DNA of 64,000 nt from Bacteroidota bacterium (lineage in GTDB: Bacteria; Bacteroidota; Bacteroidia; NS11-12g; UBA9320), in contig WGNA01000030.1 in the NCBI GenBank assembly GCA_016124755.1, forward strand, positions 43,341-107,340, given 5' to 3'. The notes below the pieces were generated by a model. That model had not been told where the DNA came from. It worked only from the letters and a program-made list of their open reading frames with translations, and did not search any database. The translations under genes and the position numbers were made by a program. Each line of letters opens with the position of its first letter. Position 1 is the stretch's first letter. Below are positions 41,301-50,400 of the stretch, in pieces.

Positions 41301-44194
41301 TTCCTTTCGTATTGCCGTATGATATCATCGGTCAGTGGGGAACTAAATTCGTAAAAGGATATTCTTCTGGTGAAATTGGAAATGATCCGGATGCTCGTCC
41401 GAACGGTTCCTTCACAATCGGACTCGTTGTTGGAAACGGACCTCCAAGATTCGACAAAGCCGGTAACCCAATCGCTCCTGAATGTACAGATACTGCCTGG
41501 TACAGCGACATGTTCCGTTACCAATATCTCGACGCTCAGTTCGAAGTACTCGTACCTTACAACAATCCTTTGGCACTTTGCGCCGGTGAAACTGCTTATT
41601 TCCGAATGGTAAATCCGATTCAGGACAGTATTGCAGCTCTTCGCTGGAACTGGGGTTATCCGGACAGACTCTCCGGTTATTACGAAGAATTCAAATACTT
41701 CCAGGATTACAACGGCCCGGTTGCCGGCCGAAACGATGAAAAAGTTAGCTGGAAGAAAACCGATAAATGGTTATATAACTACGTGGTTCGTCACACACTT
41801 GATGAAGTATTCGGCGATGAAGTAATTGATACCATTGTAACCAGAATTTACAGAAAGTGGGATGTGAAAATTAATACCTACCGGGCGGATAAAGTTGTAT
41901 CAGACCTATTGAAGAGTCTCGATCTCGACATCCGCGATATACCGGAAGGACAATTACCGCTGATGCTCGGTGACGGAACCTTTGGTTGTATCGATACCAC
42001 CGGCTTGAGTGAATATTTCGTAATCAGCAAAGTAGGTATCAGCAAGGATATCTATTTCGACGGACCTTATAAATATCATTACACGGATGCCGGTCACACT
42101 AATGCTGAAATAGTCGAGGAAGTTCTGCACTTCAGAGATTCATCCATGCAGGGCTTCGATACGCTTGTGGCACCAAAAGATTATGTAACCGCAGACGGGC
42201 AGATCTTTAAGGTGGGTCAAAGAATTCCGGGAGTGTATAAGTTCACCTACCGACATGCGGAAGTTCATTTGAATTTCTGTGACCCGACTCAGAAAGATAC
42301 GATCTGGAAAAACTCCAACGGTCCGATGATACCGGGTATCTTTATGAACAACACAACCGGTTGTGAAAAAACAGGTGCAGCTCTCATTAACGTCGGATAT
42401 CTCAATCTGTTCGAACTCCAGAATGAAGCGGTCTGTCAGGGAGATGTTCATGTGATCGACGACAGTATTCGTTACTGGCAGTACGGCGATCAGGCATTCC
42501 CGGATGATTACCCGATCGATCCGAGACCTTTCTGGGAAGACCCTGCGAGATATTTAGCAAACAAAGAAATTAAGGAAGTTGACTGGGACGTAAATGACCC
42601 ATCTGACACCTACGAAAGATCTATTAAGTTCTCTCACGTATACGCCGATCCGGGTGAATATTTAGTGGGAATTGCCACTAAAGACAGTATTGGTTGTACC
42701 GACACTTCCTATGTTACAGCATTTGTTACCGGAATAAAAGCTGGTTTCCAATCCAATATCGGTTTCGATGGCGGAACTTGTAAAAACATCGTATCGTTCT
42801 ATGATACCACTAAGGTATTCGACCCATGTCGTGGTCGTGATACCTGCCCGAATTCAAACTACGAACCTTGCGACAGTATCGTATGGTACGAGTGGGACTT
42901 CGGAGACGGTTCCAGAACCAGTGTTTTGAAAAATCCTTCACACGATTATACTTCAAACGGTTACTTCACAGTGAGACTGGTTGTCTGGTCGTTGTTGGGA
43001 TGTCAGGATACAATTACCGAAACTATTTTCATAGCCGGTCCTCAACCTGAATTTGCCTTCTCTGATTTCAATCCGTGGGGTAACGACTCTATGATAATAT
43101 GTATCGGAGATCAGGTGAAGTTGGATAACAACAGTAAGGAACCGATGTACACGCCTGACTTTGTGTTCTATTGGGGAGATAGTACAACATCATCCTCTTC
43201 TGATCCAACACAAGCTTTCATTCACTCATACAAAAAAGCAGGAACTTACTATCTGAGCCTTTATCAGGTGGATGAAGTAGAAGGAACCAATATCCGTTGT
43301 GGTAGCCTCTTCCCGGACACATCAACACTCGATGGAAAAATTCCTCGTGAGATCAAGGTAATTGTGCAACCGATTGCTCCTGCAAGTTTCATAATATCTG
43401 ATACTGTTGTTTGTCGTGATGAACCGATCATCTTCACCAGCACATCCGACACCATCTACAAATACTTCACTTGGGATTTCGGTCAGGGTGATACGATTAC
43501 CCGATTTGCTCCGGATTACTCTGTAACCAAGAGCTTCCCTACTGTTGGTAGAAAGTCGATTAAGATGGTTCCGAACTACGACTTACCTCCGGGTGATTTC
43601 GGGCCAAAATGTATCGATACTGCCTGGGGATATGTAAACATTGTTGATGTTAAATCCTACTTCTCGATTGATGAAGAAGACAAACCGGAATTCTGCTTCA
43701 ACGATTCATCTTCCGGACACGACCCGACATTAAACGAGTGGTTGATTGAAGGAGAAGACAGAAGTATCAATTCGGTATTCTCTCAGAACACCTGCTACAA
43801 CTGGGGAGAAACAAAAGGAACCTTTGAAGTTTGTTTAGTTGTAACCAGTCCGGAAGGTTGTAAAGACACTTCCTGCCAAACAATAGAAAACGACTTCTTT
43901 GTTAAGATTGTTCCTTATAACGTGTTCACTCCTGATGACGAAGACGCAGTTAACCGAAACTTCGTAATCGACATTGAAGGTTGGGAGGAATATGAAATAG
44001 AAATTCACAACCGATGGGGTGAAGTGGTTTTCAAAACCGACGATCCGCTCATCAGTTGGGATGGTACCATTATGAACAAAGGCACAAAATGCCCGGGTGG
44101 TACATACTTCTATGTTATCAATTACAAATTGAAAAACAGACCCGAGAACGATGGCAACGGTCCGATAAGCGGAACCGTTACGTTGATCCGGTAA
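38336..44194 (+). CDS. Giant PKD surface protein with T9SS type B sorting domain
   Basis: A 1952-residue secreted protein. The N-terminus has a long basic lead (MNLNKQGNINNLASPFLERV) before the hydrophobic core (KTAWLLLLPLFLLVVQF, cleavage near ADAQ); the ATG at 38336, 3 nt after the previous stop, or M33 (MFMEMIKK) could be used. PKD domains are marked by WDFGDSQSQ, DFGDGEV, WNFGDPPSG, WEWDFGDGSR, WGDSTTS and WDFGQGD. Cysteines are frequent. The final 90 residues are a type B domain (NVFTPDDEDAVNRNF, IHNRWGEVVFKT, WDGTIMNKG, GTVTLIR). It is probably a cell-surface adhesin or gliding-related protein, exported by T9SS and transcribed with the sigma factor. Confidence 0.9.
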   Translation: MNLNKQGNINNLASPFLERVFAHKKLLNARNQMFMEMIKKTAWLLLLPLFLLVVQFNTADAQTCNPAYTGAECVGAPISFKANSVGYTVGSSTWVWDFGDSQSQSGTTANDRDPVHTYAAPGTYTVKLTVSGTLPTCTKSITVTIQPSPVVNMILVKQKEQCFENNQFCFIDSNKAATSSSTIVRRTLLFSDGAKYDKINPVAGEEVCHTVIDPKGGYFDLTIELEDANGCVTKTKISDAIRVWPRLGVSITSNQPTQCDSTLATIVNQTYIDWKAKPLETIGLKDVGKFVFDFGDGEVIVGDSVTNTSYWTGKALDGKVGKWYRKNGTFNAKLTVTSRFGCTETYQYKAAATNIKINRIIVADNDSTCTSTPQTCFKVIDPTDPTAPGPIPGAQWLWNFGDPPSGPDNTNDKTWTPCHSYGGGPWMISLRIKSGPCDIQLYDTISKMGPSSTIEVPFVRVLESEKYQCNIKDSVHFVNNSSFSHDDWYYFDEDSTVLFYNFSFKVVKHVVTGVDSIYTYRNMDTLISKYALTDTIFKNGYKIYFDQAKDSFVISDATGTFTDPKTRGGINAQRRYVFNFNAKTRAGDQTAIPLVSETRKHKYNVFRLWTLGDNFAPTCTTDTKANKNVNLNCNFTLDSLPVHWYTPWDDIYHYSQNGNRYTSPAPKTLFSTNSRTCYKVFVYPKDTMIVPQEVVLFVPFDSSRTFIIPYTDSVGVARTDTFKVEVSTVYPEIQWRHNYRLKIWRPKNYYTDAPGVYYTPDPDSPGLVITHDTMYPCKNTIIWEDQDYYLKSGSTLAIKDLNNATYSYETGPGVKTIDKDMQFEVSPGDTLFSRSKMVINKQRVVIAAASTIIVDTTTASGKDSFFTRSVILVDSAFHRDYFYNNVAACNSVTLYHQDTVHPFYCESSNNISLALIPPNARGLKWESGVPCPLDGNKLQYYLIFNMQDTKPGCTQQWFEVNYDSLTAPNGWVNYKSGAVLAPPPPGLPIPFVLPYDIIGQWGTKFVKGYSSGEIGNDPDARPNGSFTIGLVVGNGPPRFDKAGNPIAPECTDTAWYSDMFRYQYLDAQFEVLVPYNNPLALCAGETAYFRMVNPIQDSIAALRWNWGYPDRLSGYYEEFKYFQDYNGPVAGRNDEKVSWKKTDKWLYNYVVRHTLDEVFGDEVIDTIVTRIYRKWDVKINTYRADKVVSDLLKSLDLDIRDIPEGQLPLMLGDGTFGCIDTTGLSEYFVISKVGISKDIYFDGPYKYHYTDAGHTNAEIVEEVLHFRDSSMQGFDTLVAPKDYVTADGQIFKVGQRIPGVYKFTYRHAEVHLNFCDPTQKDTIWKNSNGPMIPGIFMNNTTGCEKTGAALINVGYLNLFELQNEAVCQGDVHVIDDSIRYWQYGDQAFPDDYPIDPRPFWEDPARYLANKEIKEVDWDVNDPSDTYERSIKFSHVYADPGEYLVGIATKDSIGCTDTSYVTAFVTGIKAGFQSNIGFDGGTCKNIVSFYDTTKVFDPCRGRDTCPNSNYEPCDSIVWYEWDFGDGSRTSVLKNPSHDYTSNGYFTVRLVVWSLLGCQDTITETIFIAGPQPEFAFSDFNPWGNDSMIICIGDQVKLDNNSKEPMYTPDFVFYWGDSTTSSSSDPTQAFIHSYKKAGTYYLSLYQVDEVEGTNIRCGSLFPDTSTLDGKIPREIKVIVQPIAPASFIISDTVVCRDEPIIFTSTSDTIYKYFTWDFGQGDTITRFAPDYSVTKSFPTVGRKSIKMVPNYDLPPGDFGPKCIDTAWGYVNIVDVKSYFSIDEEDKPEFCFNDSSSGHDPTLNEWLIEGEDRSINSVFSQNTCYNWGETKGTFEVCLVVTSPEGCKDTSCQTIENDFFVKIVPYNVFTPDDEDAVNRNFVIDIEGWEEYEIEIHNRWGEVVFKTDDPLISWDGTIMNKGTKCPGGTYFYVINYKLKNRPENDGNGPISGTVTLIR

Positions 44195-44216
44195 TCATAT
44201 TAATTGCATGAATAAG

Positions 44217-44247
44217 AACCCGGCTTCTGAAAAGAGCCGGGTTTTTT
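44217..44247 (+). terminator. Rho-independent terminator after the PKD giant
   Basis: AACCCGGCT (44217-44225) pairs with AGCCGGGTT (44235-44243), followed by TTTT. It ends the sigma operon and isolates the SAM-riboswitch gene. Confidence 0.88.
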
Positions 44248-44274
44248 ATTGCCTAATAGGATTTTACTTATACC

Positions 44275-44282
44275 TATTTTCG
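44275..44282 (+). promoter_or_regulatory. Probable promoter box ahead of the SAM riboswitch
   Basis: TATTTTCG, one mismatch to TAnnTTTG, 5 nt upstream of the first base of the riboswitch. With the terminator ending at 44247, the promoter must lie in 44248-44287, and this is the best candidate. Confidence 0.5.
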
Positions 44283-44287
44283 CGCAC

Positions 44288-44392
44288 GTTATCAAGAAAG
44301 ACGGAGGGATAGGTCCTGTGAAGTCTTGGCAACCTGCCGTTTGTGTGTGGTGCCACATCCTATCTGCTAAAAACACTGGCAGAAAAGATAAT
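44288..44392 (+). promoter_or_regulatory. SAM-I (S-box) riboswitch
   Basis: The sequence matches the SAM-I core: TTATCAAGA at the 5' P1/P2 junction, GGAGGGA, then CTTGGCAACC, GGTGCCA..ATCC, and GATAA closing P1 with the 5' TTATC. It binds S-adenosylmethionine and lowers expression of the MetH gene when SAM is plentiful. No hairpin with a T run lies between it and the ATG at 44436, so control of translation or of another termination type is more likely than a classic attenuator. Confidence 0.93.
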
Positions 44393-44435
44393 TTCCCGAA
44401 CAACCTGCTTCCACCGATTTCTCAAAAGTTAAAGT

Positions 44436-47096
44436 ATGAAATCAATTCACCGGCATTTGCGGTTGAGCGGACTTGAAGCGCTGAATATTCAAAAAGATAT
44501 GAACTTCCTTAACATTGGAGAGCGAACCAATGTTACCGGTTCGAAACGCTTTGCCAGACTCATTCTCAACGGAAATTACGATGAAGCCGTTCAGGTTGCC
44601 CGTCAGCAGGTTGAAAACGGAGCTCAGATCATTGATGTGAATATGGATGAGGGCATGCTCGACGGAGTGCATGCTATGCAGACCTTTATCAACCTGATTG
44701 CAGCCGAACCCGATATTTCCGCCGTTCCGGTAATGATCGACTCCTCCAAATGGGAAATTATTGAAGCCGGTTTAAAATGTCTTCAGGGAAAGGGAATCGT
44801 GAATTCCATTAGTCTGAAAGATGGAGAAAATGAATTTCTGAAACGGGCTCAAAAAATTCGTCAATACGGAGCCGCAGCAGTTGTAATGGCGTTTGATGAA
44901 AATGGCCAGGCCGACACCTTTGAACGCAGAATTGAAATATGCGAACGAAGTTATCGCCTGTTAACAGATAAGATTGGATTTAATCCATACGACATAATTT
45001 TCGATCCCAATATTCTGGCAATCGCAACCGGTATCGAAGAACACAACAACTACGCAGTTGATTTTATACGGGCGACGCACTGGATAAAGAAAAACTTACC
45101 TGGTGCCTCTGTAAGTGGCGGTGTGAGCAACATCTCCTTTTCGTTTCGGGGCAACGACCGGGTTCGGGAAGCAATGCATTCGGCATTTCTGTATCACGCG
45201 ATCAAAGCGGGAATGGACATGGGTATTGTTAATGCCGGAATGATCGAGGTATACGACGACATCCCGAAAGATTTACTGGAACGGGTTGAGGATGTAATTC
45301 TCAATCGGCGCGAAGATGCAACCGAACGACTTATCAATTTTGCCGAACAGGTAAAGCAAAAGGATAAGGTTCAAAAAGAAGATGAAAGCTGGAGACTGGA
45401 ACCCGTTGAAGAAAGACTTAAACATGCTTTAATAAAAGGCATCGACAACTTTGTTGAAGCCGACACCGAAGAAGCCAGATTAAAATTAAAATCCCCTCTG
45501 TTAGTTATTGAAGGTCCGCTGATGGATGGAATGAACGTAGTTGGTGATTTATTCGGATCGGGTAAAATGTTTCTTCCACAAGTCGTGAAGAGTGCGAGGG
45601 TGATGAAGAAGTCGGTGGCTTACCTCACGCCATATCTGGAAGCTGAAAAGCAATCCGGATCCACAAAAGGTAAGGTGCTTCTTGCAACAGTTAAAGGCGA
45701 CGTTCACGATATTGGAAAAAATATTGTCGGCGTGGTTCTGGCCTGTAACAATTATGAAATACACGATCTCGGTGTAATGGTTCCCGGTGAAAAAATTTTA
45801 GAAAAAGCCCGCGAGATCAACGCCGACATTATTGGATTGAGTGGTTTAATTACCCCGAGTCTCGACGAGATGGTTCATGTCGCGTCAGAAATGACGAGGT
45901 TGGGTTTTAACACGCCTCTTCTGATTGGCGGAGCGACCACTTCCCGTGTTCATACAGCGGTGAAAATTGCACCGAAATATTCTGCAGGTGTGGTGCATGT
46001 TATCGATGCTTCCCGAAGTGTACCCGTTGTTGGAAAACTTCTTTCGGTTGAATCACGTAACGATTTTATTAACTCGATTAGCTCAGAATATCAGACTATA
46101 GCTACTGAGCATGCCAATCGTCAGGGTCTGAAATCATACCTCCGCATTGAAGAAGCAATTGCAAATGGTTTTAAAACAAATTGGCTCGATTACACGCCCC
46201 CGAAACCGAATGAGACCGAAATCAAAAAATGGAACCCGGATTTAAAAACACTCACCAATTATATTGATTGGACTCCCTTCTTTCAGGCCTGGGAAATAAG
46301 CGGACGTTATCCCGATATTTTAACAGATCGGGTAGTTGGTAAAGAGGCCACTCAACTTTTTGAGCACGCTAAACAGTTGCTGGATAAAATTATTTCAGAA
46401 AAACTGTTGAATGCTAAAGGGGTTACCGGAATATTTCCGGCAAACCGGAAAGGTGAGAAGGTTTTGATTTTTAATAATGAAAGTCGGAATGAGATAATAC
46501 AGGAACTGGTTTTTCTTCGCCAGCAGCGCAAAATGTCGGATGGAATTCCCAATCTTTCATTGGTTGATTTTATAGCACCTGAAGGAATTGAAGATTATAT
46601 CGGAGCGTTCGCAGTTAGCGTTCACGGAGCACAGGAATTAGCGAAAAAATTTGAAGACGATCACGATGATTATAATAGCATCATGGTGAAGGTTATTGCC
46701 GACCGACTTGCAGAAGCATTTGCAGAATTTCTCCATGAACAAATTCGTAAAAATGATTGGGGTTACGGCCCAGATGAACATCTCTCAAACACAGAACTAA
46801 TAAGTGAAAAATACCGGGGAATACGACCGGCTCCCGGGTACCCGGCCTGTCCGGATCACACAGAAAAACAAAAGCTTTGGGAAATGCTGAAGGTTGAAGA
46901 AAATACCGGAATGAAACTTACAGAAAGTTTCGCCATGTCCCCTGCATCCTCTGTCTCTGGTTACTATTTTTCACACCCCGCGTCCAAATATTTTGCAGTT
47001 GGAAAAATCAATTCGGATCAACTGAAAGAATATTCGAACCATAAAAAACTTGAGGTTGAAGAAGTCACCAAATGGCTCAGACCTATTCTGGACTAA
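44436..47096 (+). CDS. metH: Methionine synthase, cobalamin-dependent, lacking the homocysteine domain
   Basis: An 886-residue protein comprising the folate, cobalamin and activation domains of MetH. It starts [19 protein letters not shown], the usual start of the split form, followed by [17 protein letters not shown] (pterin-binding domain, about 25-285). The cap and cobalamin domains (about 320-530) carry [11 protein letters not shown] with the cobalt-ligand His424. The activation domain (about 550-886) has [15 protein letters not shown] for SAM binding. The homocysteine-binding zinc domain, some 350 residues in full-length MetH, is missing: it is not encoded upstream in this window, so a separate gene must supply it. 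It is under the SAM riboswitch. Confidence 0.95.
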   Translation: MKSIHRHLRLSGLEALNIQKDMNFLNIGERTNVTGSKRFARLILNGNYDEAVQVARQQVENGAQIIDVNMDEGMLDGVHAMQTFINLIAAEPDISAVPVMIDSSKWEIIEAGLKCLQGKGIVNSISLKDGENEFLKRAQKIRQYGAAAVVMAFDENGQADTFERRIEICERSYRLLTDKIGFNPYDIIFDPNILAIATGIEEHNNYAVDFIRATHWIKKNLPGASVSGGVSNISFSFRGNDRVREAMHSAFLYHAIKAGMDMGIVNAGMIEVYDDIPKDLLERVEDVILNRREDATERLINFAEQVKQKDKVQKEDESWRLEPVEERLKHALIKGIDNFVEADTEEARLKLKSPLLVIEGPLMDGMNVVGDLFGSGKMFLPQVVKSARVMKKSVAYLTPYLEAEKQSGSTKGKVLLATVKGDVHDIGKNIVGVVLACNNYEIHDLGVMVPGEKILEKAREINADIIGLSGLITPSLDEMVHVASEMTRLGFNTPLLIGGATTSRVHTAVKIAPKYSAGVVHVIDASRSVPVVGKLLSVESRNDFINSISSEYQTIATEHANRQGLKSYLRIEEAIANGFKTNWLDYTPPKPNETEIKKWNPDLKTLTNYIDWTPFFQAWEISGRYPDILTDRVVGKEATQLFEHAKQLLDKIISEKLLNAKGVTGIFPANRKGEKVLIFNNESRNEIIQELVFLRQQRKMSDGIPNLSLVDFIAPEGIEDYIGAFAVSVHGAQELAKKFEDDHDDYNSIMVKVIADRLAEAFAEFLHEQIRKNDWGYGPDEHLSNTELISEKYRGIRPAPGYPACPDHTEKQKLWEMLKVEENTGMKLTESFAMSPASSVSGYYFSHPASKYFAVGKINSDQLKEYSNHKKLEVEEVTKWLRPILD

Positions 47097-47409
47097 TTCC
47101 AAGTTTTCTTGAACAAGCTCATCGATCGAAGGCAACAAGTCGTGACCTCTATCACAAAAATGATCTACTGAGAAAAATGACTATCGTGCTCTGATCAACT
47201 GTTGTTGGTGGTTTCAGATTTTTTATTAATTTTATTCCGCCCTTCCGGTGGGTGGGCATTGAGTAAAGTAGTATAAACAATTGATAGAGAAGTAGGTGCT
47301 ATTCTGAACACCGTTGTACTGTTATTAAACATGACCGGGATTGACGGTCATCAATGGTTTTCAAAACAATCACCGGTTACTTTTCAACTCCATTTAAGAG
47401 GATTTTGCG
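47097..47409 (+). other. Intergenic region with a 7-bp inverted repeat
   Basis: A 313-nt stretch without a gene. It holds ATGACCG (47331-47337) and CGGTCAT (47345-47351), a perfect inverted repeat with a 7-nt loop 27 nt upstream of the putative promoter at 47378, which could be an operator. No clear terminator for metH was found; the GC-rich GCCCTTCCGGTGGGTGGGC near 47248 pairs only partly. Confidence 0.35.
47378..47385 (+). promoter_or_regulatory. Possible promoter box, IgGFc/PKD gene
   Basis: TACTTTTC, one mismatch to TAnnTTTG, 24 nt ahead of the ATG at 47410. Confidence 0.35.
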
Positions 47410-50400
47410 ATGAAATCGAAAATCAAATTTTTATTGTATTCGTTGCTGTTCGGATTAACGAGTGTTTCCGCTCAAAACAGTTCAAACAAAGGAACCGATT
47501 TCTGGATTGGCTTCCCTGCTCATGGCGATGGTTCTAATGCGGGGATGTATTTCTATATCACATCGGATTCCAGTACCTCGGGAACAGTTTCGGTTCCGGG
47601 GCAGAGTTGGTCGAAGAGTTTTACAGTAACCGCCAACCAGATGACATTAGTAAACATTCCGGCGAGCGTTGCCTATGTTTCCTGTACCGATTGCATACAA
47701 TCAAAAGGAATACATGTAGTCTCTCAAAAGAAGATTGTTATGTATTCCCACATCTATTATCAGTACCGCTCCGATGCTACACTGGTTTTACCGACGGCTG
47801 CCTGTGGTAAAGAATATTATGCAATGGCTTATGACCAAATCGGACCAACCACAGACCGGTCCCAGTTTATGATTATTGCCAATCAGGATGACACCAAGGT
47901 AAAAATCACTCCAACTGTTCCTTTGGGAGGAGGCCATGCTGCCGGTACGCCATACACTATTACTCTTGACGAAGGTGAAGTGTATCAGGGTCGTGCCAAT
48001 ACATATACTCAGGATGTTACCGGCACTCATATAGAAGTGATTGATACGGGTTCTACTGCCAATTGCAGAACAGTAGCCCTTTTTTCAGGTAGCAGCAACA
48101 GTTTTATCGGCTGTTCACCAAACGGAGGGATTGCATCAAGAGATAATCTCTACCAACAATTGTATCCAACCCGATCCTGGGGAACCAAATACGTAACCAT
48201 TCCTTTTAAAGGAAGAAGCTTTGATGAATTTTCAATTTGCGCTTCAGAAGACAATACAAGTATTCTCATTTATAAACCAACCGGAACACCACAAACATTT
48301 TATCTAAATCAAGGTGAAATACTTACCTCCACAAGTACGAATTTTATTAAAGATGTTAATGTTAGTCTATACATCGTAGCCAATAAACCTATTTGTGTTG
48401 CTCAATATCAGATTTCTCAAAAGTGCGGAGGCAAGGGAGATCCATCGATGACTATTCTAAGTCCGATTGAGCAAACGTTAAAAGAAATCACTGTTTACTC
48501 ATCCCAATATGAAGATATTGATGATCACTACATCAATGTAATTATTCCTAATTCCGGGGTTAATTCTTTCCGAATTGATGGCAATACTGCCAGTTTTACA
48601 AAAGTGCCCAAACTGGCCAGTTACTCCTATGCTCAAATCACCGTTACAAAAGGCAACCATCATCTGGTCTCGGATGTCGGCTTCATCGCTATCGCTTATG
48701 GATTTGGTGACTATGAAAGTTACGGATATGCCGCCGGTGCAAACGTGAAGGATTTAACGGCCAAACTAGAATTGGTCAACAGCGCACAAAATGATATCAG
48801 CTCTCTTTGTTTGGGCGACTCGGCAGAATTAGAAGGCCAGGCAGAATATACGGTAAGCAAATGGGTCTGGGATTTCGGAGACGGAACATCTGCCAACGGG
48901 CAATATCAGTTTCACACCTTTAAAGATACAGGCACATACACAGTTAAACTTTATACCTATAAAACAAATTTCGACGGTTGTTCAACATACGATTCTTCTG
49001 ATTTAGAAATTCGGGTGAATATGCCACCTACTTCAAATTTTGGGACCAGTTTGCGTTGCGAAGCAAACACCATTCAGTTCTGGGATTCAAGCGCACCTCC
49101 CCCTGGGGAGCAGATTCAGGCAAGACAATGGATATTCCATAACAGTTCTACCTACGCTACAAACACATCCAAATATTACGATACTGCCGGAACCTACAAA
49201 GTCGCATTTGTGGTAAAAACGGAAGCACAATGCTACGATACCATAAAATGGGATATGGTGGTAAATCCGAATCCGGTTCCCGGAATCAACCTCGATGATT
49301 TATGTTTTAAAGACACCGCATACATCAGCAACATAACGACGGTAAAAACAGGAAAAATCGCCTCAAACAAATGGTATTTCGGAGACGGAGATTCCAGCAC
49401 GGCCTATCATCCAAAACATTTCTATGCAGATTCCGGAACCTATTATATCACTTTACAAACAGAAACCGACAGCGGATGTGCAGGAAGCATAATGGACACT
49501 GTGTATAAACATCCGAAATTCACTATGGATTTCAAACACACAGATACCTGTGCGGGATTCGCTCTAAACTTTATCAATAAATCTACAACCACTGCCGGAA
49601 CGCTGGGAGATTTCATTTGGGATTTCCCCGGTGGAACTCAGTTTACTACCACAGATGCTCAGTTTCAATTCCCGAATCCGGGTTCATATAAGGTAAAGCT
49701 CACCGGAACGCAGGATAACTATTGCACCGATTCTTCAGTTCAAACTGTAATTGTAGATCCATTAGTTGCTGCCAGTTTTACTACATCCGGTAAATGCATG
49801 GGAGATTCGGTTCGATTCACCAACACCTCAACCGTCGCCAGTGGAAGTGTTGCCACGGTTACATGGTCTCTTGACAATGGCATCACACGTTCAGGCAACA
49901 AAGTCTCGGTGAAATATCCGGTTAAAGGAACCAAGAATATTCAGATGATTGCCAAATCAGATGCGGGTTGTTCTGACACGGCAACGACCACAATCACGGT
50001 TTACGATCCGAGAATTTCAAGTCTTTCCTTCCCGACGGTTTGTCTTGGTGACAATGCTAAAATGTATGGCGTGTATTCGTTGGACAGCGACAGTTTGAAA
50101 ACGTATGACTGGAACATCGACGGTTTTACGGCATCAACCGATACGATCTATTTCACTTCTAATAATGTCGGAGTTTTCCATGCCAATCTCAAGGTGACAA
50201 CCAAATACGGATGTACCCTTAGTAAATTGGATTCTTTTAAAGTTTACGATGTTCCGGTTGCCGGATTTACAGTTAAGAATGTATGTGAAGGATATTCCCT
50301 CGCACCAGTGAATACTACAACCATCGGACATGGAGAAACGATCTCGAGCTACGCATGGGATTTTAACGGAAACAAAGTGTCAACGGTTCAAAATCCGACT

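Noticed and set aside
40958..41524. A 188-codon minus-strand open frame in the PKD giant
   Set aside because: Antisense to a coding region with PKD motifs; no start context or domain.
44436..47096. MetH as a truncated pseudogene
   Set aside because: The start ([12 protein letters not shown]) matches the split form of Bacteroidota MetH, the frame is intact and a SAM riboswitch precedes it directly.
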